DNA of 64,000 bases from SZUA-36 sp963727635 (GCA_963727635.1 CAVSHP010000019.1:60925-124924); one strand, 5' to 3'; counted from the first letter of the stretch, positions 1-10,089 are shown. The notes: generated by a model from the sequence alone, not told the origin. Program-made: numbers and translations.

Positions 1-661
1 GGTCTGCGGTGGCCGGGAGCGATTGTCAGTAACCAGTGAAACTGTGTCCACAACCAGTGACAGTTTGAAAGCGAGCGTTATACTCAGAAGCGGTCAGCCA
101 ACTGATGCAGTACCACCACTCATCCAGCGATGCTTGACCGCCGTCCAGCAGGAACACCCATTTCCGCTCGCCTGCGATGGAAGTGTATCCTTCCGTGCAT
201 CGTCGTCCCCGAGGTTTGCTGACGAGGTAGGCGCTCTCGCTGTCAAACACTCCCGGAACCCCAGCCGTTGGGCTCCGAGGCAAGGGTCAGTGGCCTCTGT
301 TAGAATTCTGCGATCTCTTCGCCCACAGGGTTGGAAGTTGGATTTCGACTTCACTGTCAGCGTATACCTCCGACAGACTGAACTGCAGCCAGATCAGCGA
401 GCGGCCGGGCTCACTACACGGGACTGCGATAAGCCTTGAGCCCCAGAGGAATGCTGCTTATGGGCAAATGCGTCGTACAACTGAATCTCTTTTTCGTAAA
501 ACTTGACCGCATGCTCATCCAGCCAGGTCTGACGCATCCATGGTGGGGACGTGCGCACAAGCCGGTGGGTAAGGCAGACGTGGGTTACTGACGAAATTCG
601 AGTTCGCCAGGGCGGAATTGCAGCCCAGCAGGGCCAGCAGCGCGTATGCAAGTGCTTTCAT
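1..661 (-). pseudogene. Broken secreted-protein gene, paralogue of the gene upstream
   Basis: An ATG at 661 follows a strong AGGAGG site and opens a clear signal peptide (MKALAYALLALLG...ALA). The product then resembles the neighbouring protein at 687-1829: a PYPPAC/VP segment near the N-terminus, and later a CSEPGRSLIWLQF stretch matching CAEPDRSVILVEF of the neighbour, followed by QLPTL versus VLPTL. The reading frame must change at about 520-525 (one extra base), again near 435-450, and again near 300, so no single frame covers it. The gene continues past the window edge. Function is unknown; the tandem duplication with the neighbour is what can be seen. It may be a decayed copy or a gene carrying insertion errors. 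Confidence 0.55.
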
Positions 662-686
662 CGTTGTATCCTCCTCGAAGTTGGCG

Positions 687-1829
687 TCAGTTATTTTGTT
701 GCAGGGACAGGCTGTCCAGCCTTGCCTTGTAGTCACGGCATGGGTAGCCGGCGATTTCCAGTGCTTCGAAACGCTGCAGATGCATGTCCCCCGTACCCAT
801 GCCCAGGCCGGCCAGGTCATAGCCTGCTTCCAGTTCATTGCACTGCAGGGCCTTGAGCAGAACGCTGCCCACCACTGCGCGTTCAGCCACCTGGCTGCCG
901 AGGAATTGCCCCTGGGTAACCTGTTCGATGGGAATCGATACCTCGGTGGCCCCCTGTGGGAAGCGGCCCGCACCGGTAAGCCACAGCAGCTTGCCCTGTG
1001 TATCGAAGGTGTACCATGAGAGGAAAACAGTCAGGTCCGAGAGCTCAGGCTCCGCTATTTCGGAACCGGTCGGTGGGACCGGGTTGCTGAATGAAAGGAG
1101 TAAGCCCTGGTCGGCGGCGCCTTCCTCGACCCAGGTGCCGGACAGGCGTCCGTTCAACGGCAGGGATGGGTTGGGTTCCAGCGCATCCTGCGTGGCCGGC
1201 ACGTCGATATTTAACAATGTTGAGCCATCTTCTGCATAGAACACGAGCGGGAACGAGCCGTTGTAGTATTCCGTCAGGAAGCCCGCGTCCCAGTATTGCC
1301 CCACGGGATTGATATCCAAAATGTAGCGCCAGGTGAATCGATGCGGATCGTCCCAGCCATCCGTGTAGTCGCCGAATGAGTGCCTGGTCAGAGAGTTTTG
1401 CGCAATGCTTTGGCCCCAGGTATTTGGTTCAGCCTTGAGTTCGAAGGGGACGATATGCATGGCGGTGCCTTCGCCGCCGAGGGTTGGCAACACGTAACTC
1501 TCATTATATATCCACCCGGGCCGCAGCCTGAATTCGACAAGAATCACCGAGCGGTCAGGTTCTGCGCAGCCGATTCGATATACATTCATGTCAACTTTGC
1601 CGCGGTTTGTGAAAGGATCCGTACTTTGCACTTTGTGGACAGCGTCCAGCCACACCTCTCCGCTGTAAAACAGGGCCACGTTGTCCCCGTAGAGATCGGT
1701 CTGACGAAGCGGGAGGGTAACGCAGCCGGGTGGGTAGGGTGCGTATGGGATACCGGTGTAGTACGGATCGGCCAGTGCCGCATGATAAAAGCAAGCCAGT
1801 AGCAGGCCAAGCAGGGTATTCGCTCTCAT
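687..1829 (-). CDS. Secreted hypothetical protein
   Basis: A 380-residue product with an N-terminal signal peptide (MRANTLLGLLLACFYHAALA, cleavage likely after ALA). The ATG at 1829 has GAGG nine bases upstream. An in-frame ATG at 1838 would sit directly on that GAGG, so it is less likely. The mature protein is rich in aromatic residues, with PYAPYPPGC near the start, and the C-terminal half holds SGTWVEEGAADQGLLLSF, a pattern common in repeated beta-strand secreted proteins. No enzymatic motif is recognised. A broken paralogue lies immediately downstream on the same strand with its own ribosome site, so the two probably form a tandem pair. Confidence 0.7.
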   Translation of the reverse strand: MRANTLLGLLLACFYHAALADPYYTGIPYAPYPPGCVTLPLRQTDLYGDNVALFYSGEVWLDAVHKVQSTDPFTNRGKVDMNVYRIGCAEPDRSVILVEFRLRPGWIYNESYVLPTLGGEGTAMHIVPFELKAEPNTWGQSIAQNSLTRHSFGDYTDGWDDPHRFTWRYILDINPVGQYWDAGFLTEYYNGSFPLVFYAEDGSTLLNIDVPATQDALEPNPSLPLNGRLSGTWVEEGAADQGLLLSFSNPVPPTGSEIAEPELSDLTVFLSWYTFDTQGKLLWLTGAGRFPQGATEVSIPIEQVTQGQFLGSQVAERAVVGSVLLKALQCNELEAGYDLAGLGMGTGDMHLQRFEALEIAGYPCRDYKARLDSLSLQQNN

Positions 1830-2083
1830 GTTTTTCATCCTCGCGTTCGTCAGCCAATGATTGTCAGGGGTTCATGACTTCAGCATCGGTGCCCGGGTGT
1901 GCAATCACCTGAAGATTTCCTCAGTTTTTTCTCAGGATGAAATTTCTGTGCTGGATTTCCTACACTTAAGCAATGACGCGAATAACAGCGCAGTCCACAA
2001 CAATGGATGCGAGCATTTTCGCATCTGGAGCAGCATGCAGGATCCGCAATACGCGAGCGTGCCAGTAACTTCCGCCTTTCAGC

Positions 2084-3928
2084 TTGGGGCATCTCCATGT
2101 CGATCCGGACATCGGAATCGTCAGGGGGAGCGAGGGGAGTGTGCATTTGGAACCGCGGGTGATGGCTGTCCTGCAGGCGCTTGCGCGCAGCCCGGGAGAA
2201 CTGGTGTCACGCGCCGATTTGCTGGCGGAGATCTGGCCCGGTGGCGCCATTTACGACGAGGCGCTGACCCAGTGCGTTTACCAATTGCGTCAGCAACTCA
2301 TCAGTGCGGGTGGCGATGAGTGCCGCAAACTGATCAACACCGTGCCCAAGCGCGGCTACGTGCTCGATGGTGATGTGCAGCCTGTCGAAGCCACGCCTGG
2401 CGAAGTCGAGGCATCCCGGCCTCGTGGTCCCGGTCGGCGTCTCTTAGCCGGGATTCTGGCTGCATTGCTGGTTGTTGTAGCTGCCGGGGTGTTTCTCGAG
2501 TGGGGCAACAAGCCGGATGCAGAAAACGTTCTGCCGAGCACACACACACTTGCAGTGCTGCCTTTCCTGCCGGTGGTGGAGGCGAACCGTGACCCGGCGC
2601 TTGAACTGGGCATGGCGGATACCTTGATTGCCCGTCTCAGCGGCAAAGGGGCGATCATTGTCAGACCCATTACCTCGGTGCGCCGCTACAGCGACTTGGA
2701 GCGGAACTCGTTGCAGGCGGGACACGAACTGGGGGTGGATGCGGTCGTCGAGGGCAGTATCCAGCGATCGGGAGAGACGATGCGTGTGACCGTGCGCCTG
2801 TTGCGGGTGTCCGATGGCGCAGCGCTATGGGCGGATACCTTCAACGAACAGTTCTCCGGCATCTTTTCTGTGCAGGATGACATCTGCGAGCGCATCGCAA
2901 CTGCCCTGGCCCCCGAGTTGGGGCAACAGGGGGACAAGATTCTTGCGCAGGTCGGGACTTCCAATACCGAAGCTTATGAACTCTATCTCAAGGGCCGATA
3001 CCACCTGGCGCGCCTGACGCCTGCAGATTTGCGCGCCAGCGTCGATTATTTCCGTGAGGCCGTTGCACTGGACCCCGGCTACGCCCAGGCCTGGCTGGGC
3101 CTGGCGGGTGTCGAGTTCCGTATCCCTCTTGCCGGCGAAGCACCCCCCATGGAGTATTACCCGGATGCCAAGCTGGCCGCACAAAGAGCCCTGGAGATTG
3201 ATCCGACCCTGGCTGAGGGTTATGCAATGCTGGGCTGGATCGCGCATTGGTTCGATTGGGATTGGCAAATGGCGGAAGCCTATTTCAAGCACGCCATCGA
3301 ATTGGACCCCAACGACACCGAGAGCCACTTGGGCTACGCGCAACTGCTCGCCAACTCCGGCCGGAGCGAGCAGGCGCTGGACGAGGTTCGGCGAGCGCGG
3401 GAACTCAGCCCCTTCTACATGGCGGCTGCTGCGCTCGAGGGAGGCTACCTGCTGCGTGCGAAACGCCCCGATGAGGCTGTGCAACGGCTGGAAGCGGCCC
3501 GACAACTGGATGAAAACTTCTGGCTCACGCGCATCGTGCTGGCCGGAGCCTACAGGGCGGTAGGCCGGAACGAGGATGCGCTGGCGGAGGCCGAAGCCGC
3601 CCGGCGCATATCCGCCGGCAGTACCTGGGCCACGGCGAACGAAGTCGGCATCCTGGTCCGGCTGGGCAGGCAACCCGAAGCAGAGGCTTTGCTGGAAGAA
3701 ATGCTGCAGCGTTCGGCCGATCACTATGTTCCGCCTTACGACATGGCGCTCGCCTACGTGGCACTGGGTGATGATGACTCAGCACTCGTCTGGCTCGACA
3801 GCGCTTATGAGGCACGCGACCCGAAGCTGGCTTTCCTGGGTGTGGAGCAGAGATGGAACAGCGTCCGGGACCGGCCGGAGTTTGCTGACTTGATCAGGCG
3901 CATGAAACCCGCAGAGCCCTCGGAATGA
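2084..3928 (+). CDS. CadC-type winged-helix membrane regulator with TPR repeats
   Basis: The N-terminal 95 residues form an OmpR/CadC winged helix (LEPRVMAVLQAL, SRADLLAEIW, TVPKRGYVL). One membrane span follows at about 119-140, then a TolB-like region (LAVLPF..., DAVVEGSIQRSG) and several TPRs from about 300 to 600. Such proteins bind DNA with the cytoplasmic domain and sense through the periplasmic part. The open frame can only begin at a TTG (2084). The family normally has about 15 more residues, and these are found one frame away from an ATG at 2035 behind GGAG (MQDPQYASVPVTSAFQLG). Removing one G from the GGGG at 2086-2089 joins them. The stop overlaps the next gene's ATG (ATGA), so it probably shares a transcript with, and may control, the receptor. 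Confidence 0.85.
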   Translation: MGHLHVDPDIGIVRGSEGSVHLEPRVMAVLQALARSPGELVSRADLLAEIWPGGAIYDEALTQCVYQLRQQLISAGGDECRKLINTVPKRGYVLDGDVQPVEATPGEVEASRPRGPGRRLLAGILAALLVVVAAGVFLEWGNKPDAENVLPSTHTLAVLPFLPVVEANRDPALELGMADTLIARLSGKGAIIVRPITSVRRYSDLERNSLQAGHELGVDAVVEGSIQRSGETMRVTVRLLRVSDGAALWADTFNEQFSGIFSVQDDICERIATALAPELGQQGDKILAQVGTSNTEAYELYLKGRYHLARLTPADLRASVDYFREAVALDPGYAQAWLGLAGVEFRIPLAGEAPPMEYYPDAKLAAQRALEIDPTLAEGYAMLGWIAHWFDWDWQMAEAYFKHAIELDPNDTESHLGYAQLLANSGRSEQALDEVRRARELSPFYMAAAALEGGYLLRAKRPDEAVQRLEAARQLDENFWLTRIVLAGAYRAVGRNEDALAEAEAARRISAGSTWATANEVGILVRLGRQPEAEALLEEMLQRSADHYVPPYDMALAYVALGDDDSALVWLDSAYEARDPKLAFLGVEQRWNSVRDRPEFADLIRRMKPAEPSE

Positions 3929-6270
3929 GTTGGCGCAAGAGGGTAGCGAAGTCCCGGTTTGTCCATGCCAGCGCGATCTCGATTGCGCTGGCGGCAACAT
4001 CCGTGCCGTCGTTCGCGGTAGCGCAGGACACGGATACAGACGACTCAACGAACGAGCAGTCCGCAGTCCTCGAGGAAGTGGTGGTTACGGCGCAACGCCG
4101 CGAGGAAAAACTCATGGATGTGCCACTCGCCGTGACGGCCCTGAGCGGGCAGGAACTCGACAAACTGGGCGCATTGGACCTGACCTATCTCAGCCAGACC
4201 ACTCCCAACACCATAATAGAAGTAGCGCGCGGCACCAACAATGCGCTTGGCCGCCTATATCCGTGGTGTGGGCCAACAGGACCACATCGCCGGTTTCGAG
4301 TCCGGTGTTGGCTTGTACGTAGACGATGTCTATTTCAACCGGCCGCAGGCGGGTGTACTGGAAATTTACGACGTCGAGCGCATCGAAGTACTGCGCGGGC
4401 CGCAGGGCACCCTGTACGGGCGCAACACCGTCGGCGGCGCCATCAAGTACGTTACCCGGCGATTGGGCGGAGAGCCCGAATTGACACTGCACGGGACGCG
4501 TGGGTAACTACGCGATGCTGGATGCCACCGCGACAGTTACCTTGCCGCTGGCCGAGTCCTTTCGTATCGGTGGCTCTTTCGCCACGTTCAATCGTGACGG
4601 ATTCGGCGACAACCTTTACCTAGACGGGAATGGAGAACTACAACAAGAAAGTGAATGCCGCACGCATCAGCATGGAATGGATGCCGGGTGAGGACTGGTT
4701 CATCCGGCTGGCCGCCGACTGGCTCAAGGACAAATCGGACCTGAGACGTGGTCACCGCCTGCTACCGGGCGCTTACTCCGGTGCGCCTGTACTGAAGAAT
4801 GTTTTCGACACCCGTGCCGGCAACGCCGTGCCCGTGGCGGATGCCGAGGCCAAGGGTGTTTCGCTGCTGACGGAGTGGACGGCCACAGACAAAGTTACCC
4901 TGCGCAGTATTTTTGCGTCCCGTAAAGACGATACCTGGAAGCCGGTGGACCTCGACAGTCTCCCCACGGTCGATGTTGACCCCTCCACCTGGGACGGCAA
5001 CGAGCAGAAAACGGCCGAGTTGCAGGCAGTGTTCAATGGTGGCCGCTGGAGTGGCGTGGCCGGGTTGTTTGCCATCAATGCCAGCGCTGCGACGCAGATC
5101 GAGGCGCAACTCGAAACCACGGGTGAGATTATCCACCGGCCCGGTCTGAATAACCTGTTGCATAGCCAGGTGGATACACGCAGCTGGGCGGTCTTCGTCG
5201 ACATGAGCTATGCCCTCACCGATCATTGGTCGGTATCGCTCGGCGGACGTTACACCCACGACGAACGCTCAGCCCGGATATTGCGCCAGATACTGGTGAA
5301 TGGCCTTTCAGGGTTTTTTGACGGCACAGGCGTGTTGGTGAGAACGGATTCGGATTTCCAGGGTTCGGCGATCTTTGAGAAATTCACGCCACGTGCGGTG
5401 ATCCAGCGGCTTTCGGGAGAAGGCCAGAACCTCTACCTCAGCTATAGCGAAGGTTTCAAGGGTGGTGGCTTCGACCCGCGCGGTTTGACCGCTTTCACGC
5501 CGGACTTTGATGGCGATGGACGGGTCAGCGAGGCTGAAATCTATACCTATATGAAGTTCGACCCGGAGGAAGTAAAGTCCTGGGAGTTGGGCTGGAAAGC
5601 GGCATTGTTCGATGGACGGATGACGTCGCGCCTGGCGGTCTTCAACAGTCACTACACCGATGTGCAGATTCCAGGCTCCAAGGCAGTTGATGCAAACGGT
5701 GATGGCGTTGCCGAACAGTACGTCGGCGTCACCAGCAATGCCGCGTCTGCCGGTATATATGGCCTTGAATGGGAGGGGCAGGCTATCGTGGGAGAAGACC
5801 TCGGTTTTCCGGATGCCATGTTGCAACTGTCATGGGCGCTGGGTTTGATGCGCGCCGGGTTCAACAAGTTTATTGATGATTTTGGCAATGACGTGGCAGA
5901 TGAAAGCAAGTTCGCAAACACGCCAAAATGGAACGCCGCTGTCGGTGCTGAATACAGCTTCCCGGTGGCCTGGTTCGGCAGACACGGCGACCTGGCGGTC
6001 ATTAGCACCCTGTCTTTGCGTGGTGATGAAGTGCAGACCTACACACCCAATCCGCTGATTGACCAGGGGGCCTACGCCCTGTGGGACATGAGCATGATGT
6101 GGACTGAAGCCGGTGGTCGTTGGCAGGTGGGACTTTACGGCAGAAACCTGACTGACAATGAATACAAGGTTTCGGGTCTGATCATTACCCAGGGGTTGGA
6201 AGATAATGTGACGGCTTATTACGGCAATCCCCGCCAGTACTGGCTGGCCATGCAGTACAGCTTCCGGTGA
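3925..6270 (+). pseudogene. TonB-dependent receptor, interrupted by three frameshifts
   Basis: An outer-membrane receptor of about 780 residues. Visible parts are a signal peptide, the TonB-box and plug start (LEEVVVTAQRREE), the plug motif VERIEVLRGPQGTLYGRN, beta-barrel strands, and a C-terminal YWLAMQYSFR ending in an aromatic-rich strand as usual for barrels. The frame breaks near 4245, 4504 and 4630. Each is repaired by deleting one base: one T of CTTGG, one G of GGG, one A of GGGAATGG. This gives continuous text such as NNALAAYIRGVGQ and HGTRGNYAMLD. It overlaps the CadC-type regulator by four bases. The substrate cannot be told. Either a recent pseudogene or, more likely, sequence errors. 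Confidence 0.85.
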
Positions 6271-6911
6271 GCATGGTCATGCTAATTTACAGACCGGCTC
6301 TGCTTGGATTGGCGCTGATTACATCATTCTGTTTGCTGGGTGCAGACGGGGAAAACGCGGGAACTGAAACGACGGTCGGGTGGAGCATCCAGGGTGGTCA
6401 GGTGGAACTGCAGCAAGGGGTTGAGCCCATGGTTTCAGGCATGTTTATTGTCAGTTCGCCGCAAGCTGCAACCGATCCGCTTGCGGCGCCGCTACAGGGC
6501 GGTGGCTGCCTGGTGGCGGACCTGGTGCCGTTCGGGATCGGCCGGGCGAGTTGTGTGACCAATGCCGACTGCAACGAACCGGATTCCATTGACAAGCAGC
6601 ACGACCCACGCCTGGCGAATTTCGTCGGCTACTGCGCCACGCGCGACGCAAGCACGGAACCACCCAGGTGCTGGACCCGGCCGGGCCTGCCCGACACGCA
6701 TTGCAAGCGCTCCAAGGATTCATTTAGGTTGACCGCCGGTGTGCACAAGCTGGGACCGGTGGATGCCGATCCACTGGGCAACGGTGAACCTTATCCGGAG
6801 TGGGCCGTTTTCGCCTGCATGGCGCAAGCTGGTCATGACCGGGCTTGCGGCGAAGCGGGCAGTCCCTTTCGGCAGAATTCGCTTACGCCCCTGGTATCCC
6901 GGCGTGAATAA
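6267..6911 (+). CDS. Exported cysteine-containing hypothetical protein
   Basis: Translation can start at a GTG overlapping the receptor stop (GTGA) or at ATGs at 6273 and 6279. All give a hydrophobic signal sequence (LLGLALITSFCLLG). The mature part contains about ten cysteines, several in pairs of motifs such as CVTNADCNEP and GYCATRD, which suggests disulfide bonds in the periplasm or outside the cell. No known domain is recognised. The overlap with the receptor gene and the regulator before it suggests one transcript of regulator, receptor and this protein, so it may be a surface partner of the receptor. Confidence 0.65.
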   Translation: MSMVMLIYRPALLGLALITSFCLLGADGENAGTETTVGWSIQGGQVELQQGVEPMVSGMFIVSSPQAATDPLAAPLQGGGCLVADLVPFGIGRASCVTNADCNEPDSIDKQHDPRLANFVGYCATRDASTEPPRCWTRPGLPDTHCKRSKDSFRLTAGVHKLGPVDADPLGNGEPYPEWAVFACMAQAGHDRACGEAGSPFRQNSLTPLVSRRE

Positions 6912-7099
6912 TGCAACTCACTTGAAAATTCATACCAAAATGGCTTTTGTGCCAACTATACTCTTTCTATATTCAGCCGCGATTGGTTGCGGTTCGAAGC
7001 CCATCCAGGCCCAATTCGGATAACTTTTGCCCGAACTTACCGAGCAGCAAAAACCCGAAGGCATACCTGCCAACACACAATTTTTAACGAGGACATACC

Positions 7100-8911
7100 A
7101 TGGCATTCAAAGTTGAAAACCTGAAGAAACACGATGAGTACAAAAAAGCCCTGAAAAAGGAAATCAAAGATATGGGATCGGATATCTCCGATTTTTATTA
7201 TTTTGAAAAATTTCCTTTTACCGATGTCGGTGCCGGTTCGCTGTTACTTGTAGGCAGCATGGCTGTGGAAAAAATTTTTCAGGCTGCGAAAAAAACGAAT
7301 GCTCCGATCGTTGGAAAAGGGCAGTGTGCGAAGGTGGGAGAGAATTATGAATTTGCCCTGAAAATGGGGAAACTCCCTTTTAGTAAGGTAAAGGTGGATA
7401 TGGGGAATCCGTCGAATTTAAAGGACGTCAAAGAGCTTAGCGTAAACAGAGCCGCTGCCGTGCTTACTGACAGCGGCCTGGAGAACAAAGCCAAAAGCAA
7501 GGTCGTTAACCTGACCCGGCAATTCGATTCGATCAAAGGGCGAATGATGGACGGGGAACGCAAGGCCCTGCGGGAGTACTTTGGGCGCATTCAGGCATTC
7601 ATGGCGGCAGGGAAATACGCGGATGCCCTCAAGGAAATGAATACCGCCGAGAAAGAAATTGCCAAAGTGGGCAATCTCCTGCGTAAAGACTCAGGCAAGC
7701 AGGTGAAGGACAAAGGCGACAAGTTCGTGGATGCCGACAAAATCGCCCGGGAGAGTCTGAATGAACTCAAAAAAGTGCAGGCAGAAATCGAATCCCTGGA
7801 AAAGGAGGTCGCGAAAGCGGAGACAGCGGTCCAGGTGATGTCGAGCCGGAAAGGGAAAGGCGCACAACAAAGCGTGGAGAAGAACACCGCATTAATCAAA
7901 CAGGCCAAACAGAGGTTGGATCTGTTGAAGCCGACGATTGCCGGGCTGGCGAAATCCGAGGAAGGCAACACCCAGGTCGCCAAGGCCCTCCTGAAGGAAT
8001 TTATGGACACCCAGTCGCGTTTTAACGAGGTCGTGAAAACGGCCTTGGGTAAGCCGGGCAGAATCAAGGATAACCCCGAACTGAAAGGGGCCCGGGATGC
8101 TATCCGTGACAAGGTCAAGGATATGGCCGACGCCTCCAAATGGCAGGAGGAAGAAATCAAGGATTCCGACAAACACGGAACCGGCCGCCACGGCGCGCAA
8201 ACCGGGGTGGAGCGGCAGGCCCGTCGCATGGCCAGTGATGTAACTCCGGATCAGGCGCACAACCCCTCCGGCACTGCCCAATACACCGCGCAATGGAAGA
8301 CCACAATCAAGTGGGAGGAAAAAAGCGGAAAGCGGGTCATTAAGGAAAAAGCCAAGATTGTTCAGACCGTGATTGATGAGTTGAACAATACGTTTGGCGC
8401 CAGCAAATCCTCGATCTTTTTGAATCCGGCCCTGGAAAAAGAGGCGGTGGACACAGCTATGAAAATCGCTGACGATCAGTGCGTCTGGACACGCTGGAAG
8501 AAAGGCAACACCTGGACGGACATCACCAGTCTGACCGTTGTCGTCCCCGAACCGAAAAGCGCCCTGGGCTACGGCATGGCCACCGAACGAGCAGCCGGTT
8601 TTGTTAAAACCTCGGCGGTCGCAGCCGCCAATGCCGTGAAAGAATTCGAAAAAGGAAAAATCACCATCGATGCCCTGCTGGAACAATTGAACGTGCAATT
8701 GAAGACTGACCGGACCGGGGTTGGGGCGGCGATGATCCGTCGCGCACGGGTGGTACTCACCCGGAGTGATGTAAACAGCCCCTGGAAAAACAAAACCCAG
8801 TTCCCCACCGATGATCCCAAAGCATGGGAGGTTGCCAAAAATACGTCGCTAAACGGGCAAAAAGTGAAATCCGCAACCATCGCGGAAACAACCGCGCCGA
8901 TGTACACCTGA
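7100..8911 (+). CDS. Large Lys-rich coiled-coil protein with a possible toxin-like C-terminal domain
   Basis: A 603-residue protein with a good site (ACGAGGACATACC) before its ATG and no signal peptide. Residues 1-110 are a mixed domain with a short hydrophobic patch (SLLLVGSMAV). About 120-350 is charged helix with heptad character, likely coiled coil. Residues 355-369 read DSDKHGTGRHGAQTG, followed by QARR and PDQ, then SSIFLNP. This order resembles the RHGAQT...R...PDG...SRFL signature I associate with C-terminal domains of some polymorphic toxins. The match is from memory and is not proof. Base composition is more A-rich than the flanks. No immunity-like gene follows directly. Function unknown. 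Confidence 0.75.
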   Translation: MAFKVENLKKHDEYKKALKKEIKDMGSDISDFYYFEKFPFTDVGAGSLLLVGSMAVEKIFQAAKKTNAPIVGKGQCAKVGENYEFALKMGKLPFSKVKVDMGNPSNLKDVKELSVNRAAAVLTDSGLENKAKSKVVNLTRQFDSIKGRMMDGERKALREYFGRIQAFMAAGKYADALKEMNTAEKEIAKVGNLLRKDSGKQVKDKGDKFVDADKIARESLNELKKVQAEIESLEKEVAKAETAVQVMSSRKGKGAQQSVEKNTALIKQAKQRLDLLKPTIAGLAKSEEGNTQVAKALLKEFMDTQSRFNEVVKTALGKPGRIKDNPELKGARDAIRDKVKDMADASKWQEEEIKDSDKHGTGRHGAQTGVERQARRMASDVTPDQAHNPSGTAQYTAQWKTTIKWEEKSGKRVIKEKAKIVQTVIDELNNTFGASKSSIFLNPALEKEAVDTAMKIADDQCVWTRWKKGNTWTDITSLTVVVPEPKSALGYGMATERAAGFVKTSAVAAANAVKEFEKGKITIDALLEQLNVQLKTDRTGVGAAMIRRARVVLTRSDVNSPWKNKTQFPTDDPKAWEVAKNTSLNGQKVKSATIAETTAPMYT

Positions 8912-9309
8912 GTCGCAGGTTCACCTGGGCGAACCGATGGCAATGCGTCGGCGCACCCACGCTTTAGGGTGCGACCCGAACCCGGGTGTACGGCGTCCGG
9001 TGCTTTGAATGCGCCGGGTATAAGCCGAGTCGGTTGAGCAGATGCTCGACGGTGGCGGTGATTTCCAAAGCGGGATACCTGGCAGTGGCGAGCCCCGTTG
9101 AATTGAGTTGACTGTGGTCCATCAAGTCCCCATGCTACTGCTGCTGTTGGTGATATGCCGGCATGCCGCGCGATTCGCTGGCAGAGCCGCCAACCATCGA
9201 GCAGGCATTGATGCCGCGGCGGTTTCCACTCAAGCAGCGGATCGGTTATGAGGATTCCTGGGAGCTTGCGCGACAGCCGCGCACAATCAAGACTGGAGAC
9301 AGTAAGAAA
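8912..9309. other. Intergenic stretch with a 52-codon minus-strand ORF
   Basis: No convincing gene is present. On the minus strand 9122-8964 encodes a short open frame (MDHSQLNSTGLATARYP..., ending YTRVRVAP) that reads like a plausible protein fragment, but no ribosome site or family is recognised. A long plus-strand frame entering the next gene from 9163 is rejected in favour of the lipoprotein start at 9310. Confidence 0.3.
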
Positions 9310-9630
9310 ATGAATAAGTACCTGATTATTGCGAGTGTTGCCATGCTGGCGGGATGTATGCAGGGCTGCACCTGGGTCAAGACCACACCGGTGGGCGAAT
9401 CCGTGCGCGTGGCGTCGGCGGAGGGCGTCAAAAACTGCCAGCGCAAGAGCAGGGTGACCGTCAGTCTGAAAAGCCGCGTGGCCGGCGTCGAGCGCAACTC
9501 GACCAAGGTCGCCAACGAACTGGCGACGCTGGCGCGTAACGAAGGCGGGCGCCTGGGCGGCGACACCGTGGTAGCCGAGTCCGAAATTTCCGAGGGCAGC
9601 CAGGTGTTCGGCATTTACAACTGCAGGTAG
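9310..9630 (+). CDS. DUF4156 family lipoprotein
   Basis: A 106-residue protein with a lipobox-like start (MNKYLIIASVAMLAGC), so it is probably lipidated and anchored to a membrane facing the periplasm. The body follows the DUF4156 pattern: VRVAS...GVKNCQRKSRVTVSL, then NELATLARNEGGRLGGDTVV and a C-terminal GIYNCR. The family (YjeI-like) has no known biochemical role. The start is chosen because the signal and lipobox begin there and GGAGA lies about ten bases upstream. The frame continues upstream but that part has no signal or site. Confidence 0.8.
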   Translation: MNKYLIIASVAMLAGCMQGCTWVKTTPVGESVRVASAEGVKNCQRKSRVTVSLKSRVAGVERNSTKVANELATLARNEGGRLGGDTVVAESEISEGSQVFGIYNCR

Positions 9631-9687
9631 TATCAAAGTGCATTTTTCAAACAGGGGCCGGATACATTTTTGGTGCAGGGGCACATT

Positions 9688-10089
9688 GTGGCATTGATAG
9701 TCGGAGTGTTCCTGGCACTCGGAGTAGGGCTGTTTGCTACGGGCTTCGGCCTGGATCGTGATCGGGCTTTTTATCCGACAGTAACGATTGTCATCGCCTC
9801 CTACTACGCTTTGTTTGCGGTGCAGGGTGCATCAACCGATATGCTGGTTCTCGAGTCGTTGATCGGGGTGGTTTTCCTGGTACTTGCAATATGGGGTTTT
9901 AGGTCAACACTCTGGCTTGTCGTTATTGCGCTGGTGGCACACGGAGTGTTTGATCTCGTCCATGGTCAAGTCATCAATAATCCCGGCGTTCCCGGCTGGT
10001 GGCCGCAGTTTTGCCTGGCTTACGACGTTACGGCAGCAGCATACCTGGCGTGGCTGCTAAAGCGAGCAAGCGCTCATGCTAAAACCTGA
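9688..10089 (+). CDS. Small four-helix membrane protein
   Basis: A protein of about 133 residues with four hydrophobic segments (for example LIVGVFLALGVGLFATGFGL and VIALVAHGVFDLVHG). The GTG at 9688 has AGGGG six bases upstream. TTG (9670) and GTG (9673) are in frame and would add residues, so the start is uncertain. No family name is assigned with confidence. The HGVFDLVHG and WWPQFCLAYDVTAAAYLAW segments look like a conserved inner-membrane family of unknown role. A broken DoxX-like membrane gene follows 36 bases downstream on the same strand, so the two may be cotranscribed. Confidence 0.7.
   Translation: MALIVGVFLALGVGLFATGFGLDRDRAFYPTVTIVIASYYALFAVQGASTDMLVLESLIGVVFLVLAIWGFRSTLWLVVIALVAHGVFDLVHGQVINNPGVPGWWPQFCLAYDVTAAAYLAWLLKRASAHAKT

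Noticed and set aside
2825..3724. 299-codon minus-strand frame opposite the TPR regulator
   Set aside because: It lies wholly within a gene with strong family features and shows none of its own.
9163..9309. N-terminal extension of the DUF4156 lipoprotein
   Set aside because: The lipobox signal must be at the N-terminus; the extension has no site or conserved residues.
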